IMG/VR virus record: IMGVR_UViG_3300035724_000020 | Span: 1 to 27,800 of that record | Reading direction: 5' to 3' (one strand) | Source: a virus | DNA: 27,800 bases | In this document: positions 22,701-27,694 of the stretch, one piece after another | Layout: each line of letters begins with the position of its first letter | Position numbering within the stretch: the first letter of the stretch is position 1 | Program-made: the position numbers and the translations under genes | The notes under the pieces: generated by a model | Databases searched by the model: none | Seen by the model: only the letters and a program-made list of their open reading frames with translations | What the model was told of the DNA's origin: nothing

Positions 22701-25620
22701 CGGGAATTGATGTTGTGGTGGCAAGTCTGAGATAAATTCCGCCCGTCGCGGTGGGCGTGCCGGACAGCCGGATGTCGATGTAGGGCAACCCGCGATCAGG
22801 ATCGGCATTACCGGTCGCGACGACCTGCGTCGCGATGCCAAGCGTCGTGCTCCATGACCAGTTGGTGGGCGGCGTGCCCGGGGTGCCGACCACCGCGCCC
22901 TCGGCGTTCGGATTGTCGATCCAGTTGGTCATGCCGCCCTGACCACCGATGATCACGGAGACCACGGTGCTGTCCGGCGTGATGACGCGATCGGTGACCC
23001 GTGGCGTGCCGGGTGGTGGCAGCAACAGATCGGTGACGTTGGAGCCGTATTCGACCTGCGCGCCCGCGAGGCGGACAGTGAAATCGACCACCGAGCCGGG
23101 TGGATAGACGAACGCGAACACCGGCCAGACGAAGCCGGTCGCCGGATCGTTCGTTATGACATCGGCGTAATCGAAGAACCGCTGCAATGTTCCGGTGAGG
23201 GTGACCGGTATCCAGGGAACCGGCGCCGTGATAATCCCGCCGTTAATATCGTTGACATAGAGGCCATACTGGAACGTCACCTGCCCGCCGTTGGTCGAGC
23301 CACCGACCAGCGCGGCATAGATCGAGGTGGACCACGTATCGCCCGGGCTGGCGACAATACCGTTGTTGAGTTCAAGCCGGATGTTGTTGGAGTTTGTGGT
23401 GGCGGTGCCGAAGTAGCGGAAGTCAACGTAGTTCAGCCCGGTCGCAACATCGGTGCCGGTGCCGACGATCTGCCGCGACAGGCCGCCGACCAAGGTCGCG
23501 GTCCAATAGGTGGGCGCCGTGCCGGGGGTGCCAGGGATGGCGCCCTCGCCGCGCGGGTTGCGCACCAGATTGACCTGCCCGCCGCGCCCGTCGAGTTGCG
23601 CGCGGGCTTGCAGCGCGTAGACCATCGCGGGCGTCAGGACGCGATCGGTTGGCCCCATCGTGCCGTCCGGCGGCATCGACACGTCGGTGACCAGTCCGGC
23701 GAACTCCACCTGCGGCGCCGACAGCCGCAGCGTGTAATCCACCGGCTGGCCGGTGGTCACCAGCATCTGAACCGTCGGCCAGACGTGGCGGATGGTCGTT
23801 GTCCCAGTGAGCGTGAAGGGCGGCACCGCGAACCGCTGCATCACGTCGTTGATCGCGAGCGGATTGGTGGTGTAGCTGGGCGCGGTGACGATGGTGCCGG
23901 TCGCGTCGGTGGTATACAGCCCGAGCGTAAAGTTGACGACGTTGGTCAGATCACCGGCCGTGATCGCCGCATAGATCGATTGCGAGAACGTATCGCCCGG
24001 GTTGCAGTTGATACCAACCGAATTATCCCAGCGGATATTGCCGCCGCTGTTGCCGCCGCCAGTGGTCGCTGTGCCGGTGAAGCGGAACTCGACATAGGGC
24101 AGCCCGGTGGTGGCATCGACGCCGTAGTTGCAGCTTGATCGCGTCACCCCGGCCGGCGGCGCGGTTGACCAGTAAGTGGGCTGCGTGCCGGGTGAACCGG
24201 TGACGCCACCCAGCATCAGCGGATTGCGGATCAGGTTGACCTGATTGCCGACGCCGTTGATCTGCGCATAGGCCAGCTTGGTGGTCGCCGGATACGACAT
24301 CGGCGTCGCAACCAGCGGTGCGTTGGTCGTAGCGGGTGCGCCGACCGGTGGTAGGATGACAGGCGAGTTTGACGCTGCGCGTTCTAATTGCGGGGCGGCA
24401 ATACGGAACGTGACATTGATCGCAACGCCTGTCGTCGCGAATTGGATGTTGAACCTGGACTGCGCGGCGGTCGAGTTGACCAGTGATGCCCCGGTGAGGA
24501 AAAACCGTTGCAGCGCTCCGGTCAGTGACGGTCCAAAATTGACGCTTGCCGCAGACCCGCCACCCACCCATCCTATCTGGAAGTAGGTGCTGGTGATGTT
24601 GGCGAGACTGCCACCGACCAACGCGACAGAGACCGCCTGGGACCATTGATCGAACGGCGCGCTGGGCGCGTTGCCGTTGTCGAACCCCAGGATCAGAAAC
24701 GTCGCACCAACCGCCGTGGTGCCGGAATACTGGATATCGATATAGGGCAGCCCGGTCGCACCGTCGGTGCCGGTGCCGATGATGGTCTTGGTCAGTCCCG
24801 AGGTGTCGCTGACAAACCCCCAGCCCGTGCTCGGGAGCGCGCCGCCCGAACCGATGACACCAACCACCGCGCCTTCCGCGCGCGGGTTGCGGATATAGTT
24901 GGTCGGGCCACCACGCCCAGCGATGAGCGCCGCGCCGACTTTCCATGCCGCGAGCCATGTCGTGGGTTGCGCCAGCACGGCGCGATTAGAGACGCCGGGT
25001 GAACCCACGGGCGGCAGCATGATCGGTGTCGGGGCTGTCTCAAGCTCCAGTTGAATGCCCGCAAAACGGATCGTGAAATCCACCGTGCCGGTCGGGTAGG
25101 AATACTGGAACATCGGAAACGCAAAACGGGCATTCGCACTGGCAACGGTGCATGGCCCAGCGGTGAACCGTTGCAGCGTCGAGGTCAGGGTGACGTTCTG
25201 ATGTCCGACACCGCCGTCAGAGATCAGTGTGCCGTTAGCATCGGCGTCATAGAGGAACGGCTGGGTCGTGCTGGGAATCGCGCCAGCGACCACCGCCAGA
25301 TACATCGACAGTGACCACTGATCCCCGGCAATGGTGGGGACAAGGTTTGATGCCATGAAGCGGACGTTGTTGGTGCCAGCCGTGGTCGAACCGCTTACCC
25401 GAATGTCAATGTAAGTCAGTCCGGTCGTGACATCGACGCCGGTCCCAATCACCTCGGTGACACCGCTGGGGCCACCGACAAGGCCCATTACCCAGCCAGT
25501 GGGCAGTGCGCCACCTGAGCCGAGTATCCCGACAACCGCGCCCTCCATGCGCGGGTTGCGAATGTAGTTGGATTGACCACCCGTGCCATCGATACGCGCA
25601 GTGGCATTGACGATCGCCAT
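16780..25620 (-). CDS. Giant mosaic repeat protein, probable fibre/adhesin
   Basis: This 2946-aa protein is encoded by one uninterrupted frame of 8.8 kb, a third of the window. Residues 1-1310 hold six beta-sandwich modules of ~190 residues, each opening with an (I/W)RNP..EGAVVG-like line and ending in TLRIAAPQLE-like and PP.G.PGV lines. Residues ~1325-1390 and 1552-1685 hold short repeats, and 1395-1548 a divergent module. A seventh full module occupies 1688-1876. From 1898 to ~2900 there are only short repeats of consensus A-(R/E)-I-(D/A)-G-x-G-x-V-x-A at ~20-residue spacing. The tail is Pro-rich. No signal peptide, transmembrane segment, peptidase or lyase motif is visible. The modules resemble CBM-like domains of phage fibres, so host-glycan binding is likely. 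The adaptor gene follows with a 4-nt overlap. The start site lacks a strong ribosome site. Confidence 0.88.
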   Translation of the reverse strand: MAIVNATARIDGTGGQSNYIRNPRMEGAVVGILGSGGALPTGWVMGLVGGPSGVTEVIGTGVDVTTGLTYIDIRVSGSTTAGTNNVRFMASNLVPTIAGDQWSLSMYLAVVAGAIPSTTQPFLYDADANGTLISDGGVGHQNVTLTSTLQRFTAGPCTVASANARFAFPMFQYSYPTGTVDFTIRFAGIQLELETAPTPIMLPPVGSPGVSNRAVLAQPTTWLAAWKVGAALIAGRGGPTNYIRNPRAEGAVVGVIGSGGALPSTGWGFVSDTSGLTKTIIGTGTDGATGLPYIDIQYSGTTAVGATFLILGFDNGNAPSAPFDQWSQAVSVALVGGSLANITSTYFQIGWVGGGSAASVNFGPSLTGALQRFFLTGASLVNSTAAQSRFNIQFATTGVAINVTFRIAAPQLERAASNSPVILPPVGAPATTNAPLVATPMSYPATTKLAYAQINGVGNQVNLIRNPLMLGGVTGSPGTQPTYWSTAPPAGVTRSSCNYGVDATTGLPYVEFRFTGTATTGGGNSGGNIRWDNSVGINCNPGDTFSQSIYAAITAGDLTNVVNFTLGLYTTDATGTIVTAPSYTTNPLAINDVMQRFAVPPFTLTGTTTIRHVWPTVQMLVTTGQPVDYTLRLSAPQVEFAGLVTDVSMPPDGTMGPTDRVLTPAMVYALQARAQLDGRGGQVNLVRNPRGEGAIPGTPGTAPTYWTATLVGGLSRQIVGTGTDVATGLNYVDFRYFGTATTNSNNIRLELNNGIVASPGDTWSTSIYAALVGGSTNGGQVTFQYGLYVNDINGGIITAPVPWIPVTLTGTLQRFFDYADVITNDPATGFVWPVFAFVYPPGSVVDFTVRLAGAQVEYGSNVTDLLLPPPGTPRVTDRVITPDSTVVSVIIGGQGGMTNWIDNPNAEGAVVGTPGTPPTNWSWSTTLGIATQVVATGNADPDRGLPYIDIRLSGTPTATGGIYLRLATTTSIPGLSGDGWSQSVHAALVGGSTVNLLSVGQVVLYLTTAGTLVTNTGSTQFTPTATLQRFSISNRVTPVGATIRRVCPVLWFQLTIGNAIDLTLRIAAPQFESNPVVTPPILPPLGSPGVTTRALLAQPTTLVAAQARIDGIGGFTNWMTNPNGIGGVVGTSTLPTNWSAGNTAASWTVVGTGTVVTDDDAKTLNYVDIRFNATPTSSGNTLRLDLTTAIPTQPSAIWSMSMYVALVGGSLAAGNVAMGQILYAISATGVNLAGTGQINFTPTASLQRFFLANRTMPTAYPDTRYVWPVIAFGYTQGAAVDFTLRIAGIQLEAGSVCTPVAVPSAANFGPFTRGLLAMPTVANFAQINGVGTLRAAAAKITTAQGQIGGAGNVRATAVVRAGAQAEIDGEGFVSATGGGLQFARAVINGGEGNRLNARGTPGPQTPNTCVVSTDIPSPFGDNSLVFKHTAFNSTNATNCGALGNTTGPLNIPYTINVWVWLPAGWAGSELHFPVEGLAYPNLSYPFTPDQYADLTLTNQWQLVSYQLPTSPVGAGTFSMVCRPVDPTATSFYTSLWAAVPDTLAAAPTQTMRGLAEIDGEGFVVPAPLGRVPTSARIAGVGSFAATVFSTRAASAEIDGVGTPRANVTPLRPASAEIDGAGFITATPSAFATQAQARIAGVGSVAADGQPMRAAAARINGVGGVRATVSSRFVAASAEIDGQGGGKTNYIRNPRLEGAVVGVVGSGGLRPTFWVVGGDPMAWDVVSIGVEDGLSYVDIRWHGISTATANSYILPEGAIGPNQPQSFPGLTSTSSLYCRLVGGDLTNVNRVQLSQQDRASDQTYISGNAVLFTLPGGVTLGTQRFAVSWTSSATGAFMVPVIYAFFNAGSLAIDFTLRIGGLQQEWGALATQLILPPAGIFGPWMRGIDAGARLLLPAAGEIDGEGFVTTSPGRLLPAQARIAGLGSLQVDARPARAASAEIDGEGFVIPALTTRALITLEIDGEGFVLATATPLRPTQARIDGVGTVRAIGGAILLAAARLNGVGSCNILPTGAQLAQLEIDGQGSLRANAVPARGATAAVAGIGSVSATATVRVAGLAEIDGEGFITAPGMGLRPALGRIDGLGSFVALASARARASAEIDGEGFPTGDAQRVAQLRQALAEIDGVGTIRATAVAQMLGAALIAGLGQVRADGLAQHPSGSQVIPGEGFVLTVATAVVQAAALIAGTGGVTAVSRAALPAGAGIAGTGSLTADSVPRRAGVARITGDAGVAATAQLLLPAQARIAGQGSLTADTLGEDEGAARIDGLGALRADGLVQRPANARIDGLGTVRAAAAVPAQAAAEIDGAGSVRAAVQGATPAQARLAGVGSLRVDALVQRPASATIAGVGTLAAQAIRLGAIVPASARIDGVGAVAAAGGGLNLIAARIDGVGAVLATITANREAAARINGIGGVQAAALYLGQTPAAGLIAGRGGVFVAMPALRARVLRVAPIGAVGHIAASATVIATAAARIRGVGGVSLAAVESHPAAARIAGTGRVRMTAHLAFAARATLHGIGLLRAKVSAEIHAATARIAGTGSVRAATSGHFTVPAAARIDGTGALRATTTARRDAAALLAGEGDLDTHGRPAQFAEAAIVGTGRVAAHASVAARMAASRLNGVGSVRATGARVIPAGAVIFGRGYIDANGTHEVRDGAAIVGVGRVQANATQVHQTHPAAAVIHGTGSLRVTRARLHAVIAAVLTGIGRAVARGSIHAPADARVGGRGLVRADAVKAPRVAGAILTGHGGVHANAQVRHYVHASARITGSGHLAAAVSDVLQSVHASARIHGLGAVHADSDVHEAIHAAARIDGHGLLRQFPIPGWFHASARARIGGHGAVHAIAHVAHPARARIIGLGRVRAALHRLVLASAHIAGVGQVRDQVVVHTLVYAEARIDGAGRLRTDPHIPRERVAALGVYLPPTPRGAAIPPQTGGDVTLPPTRRSVTV
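16911..19929 (-). repeat. Short-repeat block C, ~49 tandem 60-bp units (residues 1898-2903)
   Basis: About 49 copies of A-(R/E)-I-(D/A/N)-G-x-G-x-(V/L)-x-A follow one another without other domains. Between ~19270 and 19929 the period is almost exactly 60 bp. Further along, units drift to 20-23 residues. The proximal units are of the AEIDGEGFV type, the middle ones ARIDGVGTVRA, and the distal ones are His-rich (ARIHGLGAVHA). The alternating I-x-G-x-G-x-V pattern suggests a beta-hairpin or solenoid strand pair per unit. Similar Gly-x-Gly-x-Leu-x-Ala repeats occur in minor tail proteins of other phages, as far as I recall. Confidence 0.82.
19993..20559 (-). repeat. CBM-like module 7, isolated inside the repeat tract (residues 1688-1876)
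   Basis: Begins NYIRNPRLEGAVVGVVGSGG after AEIDGQGGG. It has IGVEDGLSYVDIRWHGISTA, LYCRLVGGDLTNVNRVQL, TQRFAVSW and DFTLRIGGLQQEWG, and closes with LPPAGIFGP. It is flanked on both sides by short repeats. Its opening is closest to modules 1 and 2, about 4 kb away. Confidence 0.74.
20581..20967 (-). repeat. Short-repeat block B (residues 1552-1680)
   Basis: Seven copies: AEIDGEGFV, ARIAGVGSF, AEIDGVGTP, AEIDGAGFI, ARIAGVGSV, ARINGVGGV and AEIDGQGGG, the last leading into module 7. Spacing is 20-22 residues. The 20-nt DNA word encoding EIDGEGFV recurs exactly in block C. Confidence 0.78.
20977..21438 (-). repeat. Divergent module between short-repeat blocks (residues 1395-1548)
   Basis: Follows VINGGEGNRLNARGTPGP, a motif carrying one extra residue, and lacks the RNP..EGAVVG opening. 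It contains FGDNSLVFKHTAFNSTNATN, a strand-rich VWVWLPAGWAGSELHFPV and LTLTNQWQLVSYQLPTSP. This looks like another beta-sandwich, with a typical CBM 'vWv.lPagw' and 'W..vs..' pattern, but from a different subfamily. Confidence 0.6.
21451..21648 (-). repeat. Short-repeat block A (residues 1325-1390)
   Basis: Four copies of the short motif: AQINGVGTL, GQIGGAGNV, AEIDGEGFV and the distorted AVINGGEGN. They separate module 6 from the divergent module. Spacing is about 20 residues. Confidence 0.72.
21712..22272 (-). repeat. CBM-like module 6 (residues 1117-1303)
   Basis: Begins NWMTNPNGIGGVVGTSTLPT after the motif ARIDGIGG. It contains LNYVDIRFNATPTSSG, WSMSMYVALVGGS, SLQRFF, YVWPVIAFGYTQGAAV and DFTLRIAGIQLEAG. 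The close lacks the PPxG line seen in the other modules. This is the last module of the N-terminal array. Confidence 0.72.
22363..22929 (-). repeat. CBM-like module 5 (residues 898-1086)
   Basis: Begins NWIDNPNAEGAVVGTPGTPP after VIIGGQGG, the most divergent of the preceding motifs. It contains DRGLPYIDIRLSGTPTATGG, WSQSVHAALVGGS, TLQRF and DLTLRIAAPQFE, and closes with LPPLGSPGV. Confidence 0.72.
23011..23571 (-). repeat. CBM-like module 4 (residues 684-870)
   Basis: Begins NLVRNPRGEGAIPGTPGTAP after the motif AQLDGRGG. It contains IVGTGTDVATGLNYVDFRYF, WSTSIYAALVGGS, TLQRFF, VWPVFAFVYPPGS and DFTVRLAGAQVEYG, and closes with LPPPGTPRV. Confidence 0.74.
23671..24237 (-). repeat. CBM-like module 3 (residues 462-650)
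   Basis: Begins NLIRNPLMLGGVTGSPGTQP after the motif AQINGVGN. It contains YGVDATTGLPYVEFRFTGTA, FSQSIYAAITAGDL, VMQRF and DYTLRLSAPQVEF. The opening is the GTPGT.PTYW subtype rather than the GSGG subtype of modules 1, 2 and 7. Confidence 0.72.
24337..24900 (-). repeat. CBM-like module 2 (residues 241-428)
   Basis: Begins NYIRNPRAEGAVVGVIGSGG after the motif ALIAGRGG. It shares IIGTGTDGATGLPYIDIQYS, WSQAVSVALVGGS, ALQRF and VTFRIAAPQLE with module 1, and is close to modules 1 and 7 in its opening line. Its closing line is LPPVGAPAT. Confidence 0.75.
24997..25569 (-). repeat. CBM-like module 1 of the giant protein (residues 18-208)
   Basis: Opens with NYIRNPRMEGAVVGILGSGG directly after the motif ARIDGTGG. 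It contains VIGTGVDVTTGLTYIDIRVS, a core near WSLSMYLAVVAGA, a TLQRF strand and DFTIRFAGIQLELE, and ends LPPVGSPGV. The all-beta pattern and the closing 'DFT(L/I)R.A..QLE' line are typical of carbohydrate-binding-like jelly rolls in phage fibres. Confidence 0.75.
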
Positions 25621-25642
25621 GTCAGCGACCGTCCCGTGTGGG

Positions 25643-26038
25643 TTATGCCAGGGTGATAATCAAGGCGCCTGCGCTGAACACCAGCGAGTCACCCGCATTG
25701 AGCGCGCGCGCCGTGGTCAGCGTGCCATACCACAGCATGTTGCCACCCGACGCCGCCACCGTGTCCCACACCTGCAAGCCGGAGATGGTTGCCGATGAAA
25801 GGATCGGACCGAACGTCATCGCGTTGGTGTTGGAGCACGAACCGGCGGGTGACGCCGCCGCCGCCATTTGCAGCGTCTGGCGCGTCATGCCGGAGCCGGT
25901 CGGGAGTTCAGACCCGGAGATCGATGAGGGCACCCCCAAGCTCAGTCCAACGCTCCATGACGTCGGGCGCGTCGCCGCCACCGCGTCTAGGCTCCAGTCC
26001 AGCATCGCCTTTTGCAGATACGCCGAGATGCCCGCCAT
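25643..26038 (-). CDS. Small conserved virion protein preceding the fibre gene (gp80-like)
   Basis: This 131-aa protein begins MAGISAYLQKAMLDWSLDAV, a short amphipathic helix, followed by RPTSWSVGLSLGVPSSISGS, MTRQTLQMAAAASPAGSCSN and MTFGPILSSATISGLQVWDT, and ends LNAGDSLVFSAGALIITLA. The pattern 'yl...ll.......y.aP...yvaL...p....GsE...g.gYaRq......' is seen in many phage structural proteins that precede fibre genes. ATG 26038 has AAAGGAGAG 4-8 nt upstream, a strong signal. The start lies 131 nt inside the glycosyltransferase frame. It probably belongs to the fibre or virion appendage. The exact role is unknown. Confidence 0.75.
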   Translation of the reverse strand: MAGISAYLQKAMLDWSLDAVAATRPTSWSVGLSLGVPSSISGSELPTGSGMTRQTLQMAAAASPAGSCSNTNAMTFGPILSSATISGLQVWDTVAASGGNMLWYGTLTTARALNAGDSLVFSAGALIITLA

Positions 26039-27068
26039 GATCCTCTCCTTTCAAAGCGGCCCTCGCCGCGTGAAACACTGCTTCGTGGGTGATGTCCGCG
26101 ATGCACGCGGCCGCCTCGGCGTTCGCCGCCTTGCGGCAGGTGGCCACGGTGTCGTGCAGTTGGTGGCACGGCCAGCAATCGACGCGCACCCGATCGGCGT
26201 GCATCGTCCGTGTGTTGATCCAGTGCTTGGTGATGTTCTCCGGGCTGGCGTGGGAAAGCAGCATGATCTTGGGCATCGCTTCCATCGCGACCCCCCACAT
26301 CAGGCCGGTGTCGGGACCGATCACCAGATCGCATTGTTGCAGCGTCGCGAGTGAGCGCCGGATCGGCCACGACGGCTTGTCCTTATCGGGCGAGATCGCC
26401 GCGTGCATACCACCGTAGCTACCGTTGTATTCGGCCACGAAATCCTGCACGTGCTCGGCGATCTTGCTTTCGGTCTCCGATCCGAACATCACCACGGCAA
26501 CGCGCAACTCGCGGATGAGTTTGACGATGAGCATGGGCATGTAGGGCCAGATTTTGTCGAGGCGCGAGCCGGACAGGCTGATACCGACAACATGACGAAC
26601 GCCGCCAGCACTGCGTATCGTGTCCAGCGTGCGTTTGGCGTGGTCGGTCTCGGCTGGTGTCGGATAGAAGCGCGGCGCGAAGTCATGACGCACCTCGGCG
26701 ATGTCGTGGATGAACTCCAGATAGTTGATGCCGCAATGCGCCCGCCGCCACGACGCCGGCCAGTAGAACGCGGTTTGTCCGGGTAACAGCGCGAGCGAGG
26801 TTTCGCAGCTATGCGAGAGGTTGATCCAGCGTTCGTATTCGCGGCCGCGATGCGCGAACCACGCCTGCCACTGATCGCCCTGCGGCAGATCGCCCGGCTC
26901 GCGCACGGTGAGTTTGCTGATGCTTGGATGGTTTAAAAACGTAACGTGCTGCGGCGACTGCGCCATCATTTCGACGTGGTATTTTTCGGCGAGCAGCGGC
27001 AGCACCGAGGACGCCATGAGATTGTCGCCGATGCCGCCCATGCGGGCTACAAGGCACCAGGGCTTCAC
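25908..27068 (-). CDS. Glycosyltransferase family 9 (heptosyltransferase-like)
   Basis: This 386-aa GT-B-type enzyme probably transfers a sugar from a nucleotide donor. The N-terminal strand-loop LVARMGGIGDNLMASSVLP (6-24) is the acceptor-side motif of ADP-heptose-type GT9 enzymes. VGISLSGSRLDKIWPYMP (161-178) opens the donor domain, and DLVIGPDTGLMWGVAMEAMP (247-266) is the donor-binding D.GLMH-like motif. A Cys/His cluster (DCWPCHQLHDTVATC, 297-311) follows. The start is GTG 27068, 1 nt after the upstream TAG; later ATGs would delete the first strand. The last ~43 residues overlap the next gene out of frame and look unlike GT9. Possible acceptors are a virion protein or host surface glycan; the sequence does not say which. 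Confidence 0.82.
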   Translation of the reverse strand: MKPWCLVARMGGIGDNLMASSVLPLLAEKYHVEMMAQSPQHVTFLNHPSISKLTVREPGDLPQGDQWQAWFAHRGREYERWINLSHSCETSLALLPGQTAFYWPASWRRAHCGINYLEFIHDIAEVRHDFAPRFYPTPAETDHAKRTLDTIRSAGGVRHVVGISLSGSRLDKIWPYMPMLIVKLIRELRVAVVMFGSETESKIAEHVQDFVAEYNGSYGGMHAAISPDKDKPSWPIRRSLATLQQCDLVIGPDTGLMWGVAMEAMPKIMLLSHASPENITKHWINTRTMHADRVRVDCWPCHQLHDTVATCRKAANAEAAACIADITHEAVFHAARAALKGEDHGGHLGVSAKGDAGLEPRRGGGDAPDVMERWTELGGALIDLRV

Positions 27069-27069
27069 G

Positions 27070-27240
27070 CTACAGGCGGCCCATCAGCAACAGCACCAGC
27101 AGCACCACGATGATGATGCCGACGATGCCGAAGCCGGGGCCGTAATAGGGACTGCTGTGCCAGCCCGAGCGATAGCCGTAGCCGCCGCCGAACAACAGTA
27201 GGATCACCAACACGATCAGGATCAGCATCAAGGGCGACAT
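27070..27240 (-). CDS. Small DUF3309-like membrane protein
   Basis: This 56-aa protein starts at ATG 27240 with GGAGGG 6 nt upstream, a near-perfect ribosome site that rules out the longer upstream frame. MSPLMLILIVLVILLLFGGG is the first membrane segment. A short Tyr/Gly/Ser loop (YGYRSGWHSSPYYGPGFG) and a second segment (IVGIIIVVLLVLLLMGRL) follow. This matches the layout of DUF3309, tiny two-span proteins common in alphaproteobacterial chromosomes, often with GYGYR-like loops and a terminal LLLMGR. Its presence here may reflect host-derived DNA. The function is unknown. Confidence 0.8.
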   Translation of the reverse strand: MSPLMLILIVLVILLLFGGGYGYRSGWHSSPYYGPGFGIVGIIIVVLLVLLLMGRL

Positions 27241-27284
27241 GATCGGCCCTCCATTAAGAACCCGGCGCCAGTCGTCGAGTGTGG

Positions 27285-27470
27285 TCAGGTGGAATACAGA
27301 TAGCCGTGGCGCGACAACCCGAGCAGGATGATCGCGAGGCATACCAGCACGATGATGAGCTTCAGGATCGGGTCGATCAGCACCGGGCCACGCGCGACGA
27401 TGATGATCAGATCAACCAACCAGCACGCCAGCCACGCAACGACGCCATAGACGATGGCTTTCTCTTGCAT
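27285..27470 (-). CDS. Small two-span membrane protein
   Basis: This 61-aa protein has two likely membrane segments, VYGVVAWLACWLVDLIIIVA and LKLIIVLVCLAIILLGL, separated by a short loop with RGPVLIDP. ATG 27470 has GGGGTGG upstream; a TTG start at 27482 is possible but weaker. Size and topology could suit a class II holin, but no adjacent endolysin is visible, so I leave the function open. Confidence 0.62.
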   Translation of the reverse strand: MQEKAIVYGVVAWLACWLVDLIIIVARGPVLIDPILKLIIVLVCLAIILLGLSRHGYLYST

Positions 27471-27484
27471 CGGCCACCCCAAAA

Positions 27485-27694
27485 TCAGGCAGGTTTATGC
27501 ACCACGTGGCGATACTCGCCGGTCGGTAGTTTTACCCGAAACGGTGGCGGCCCCATCTCAGCGAGCAGCAGCGGGGTCTTCGGCAGCGGGTGCCACACGC
27601 CGTCGTCGGTGATGTGGCCCCAGGGTTTGCCGTCGTCGAAGTCTTCCTGCTTTTTCAGGAACTCAATGACTTCCTCGCTGACACCCTTTGCCAT
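27485..27694 (-). CDS. Hypothetical small protein
   Basis: This 69-aa protein starts at ATG 27694, preceded by GGAAGGAA 8-9 nt upstream and overlapping the upstream stop by 1 nt. A start 27 nt further upstream is possible but lacks this signal. The sequence is MAKGVSEEVIEFLKKQEDFD, then KPWGHITDDGVWHPLPKTPL and PPPFRVKLPTGEYRHVV. There is no membrane segment. The family is unknown to me. Confidence 0.65.
   Translation of the reverse strand: MAKGVSEEVIEFLKKQEDFDDGKPWGHITDDGVWHPLPKTPLLLAEMGPPPFRVKLPTGEYRHVVHKPA

Noticed and set aside
16780-25620. Diversity-generating retroelement target in the giant adhesin gene
   Set aside because: No reverse transcriptase, template repeat or adenine-biased variable region was seen in the window.
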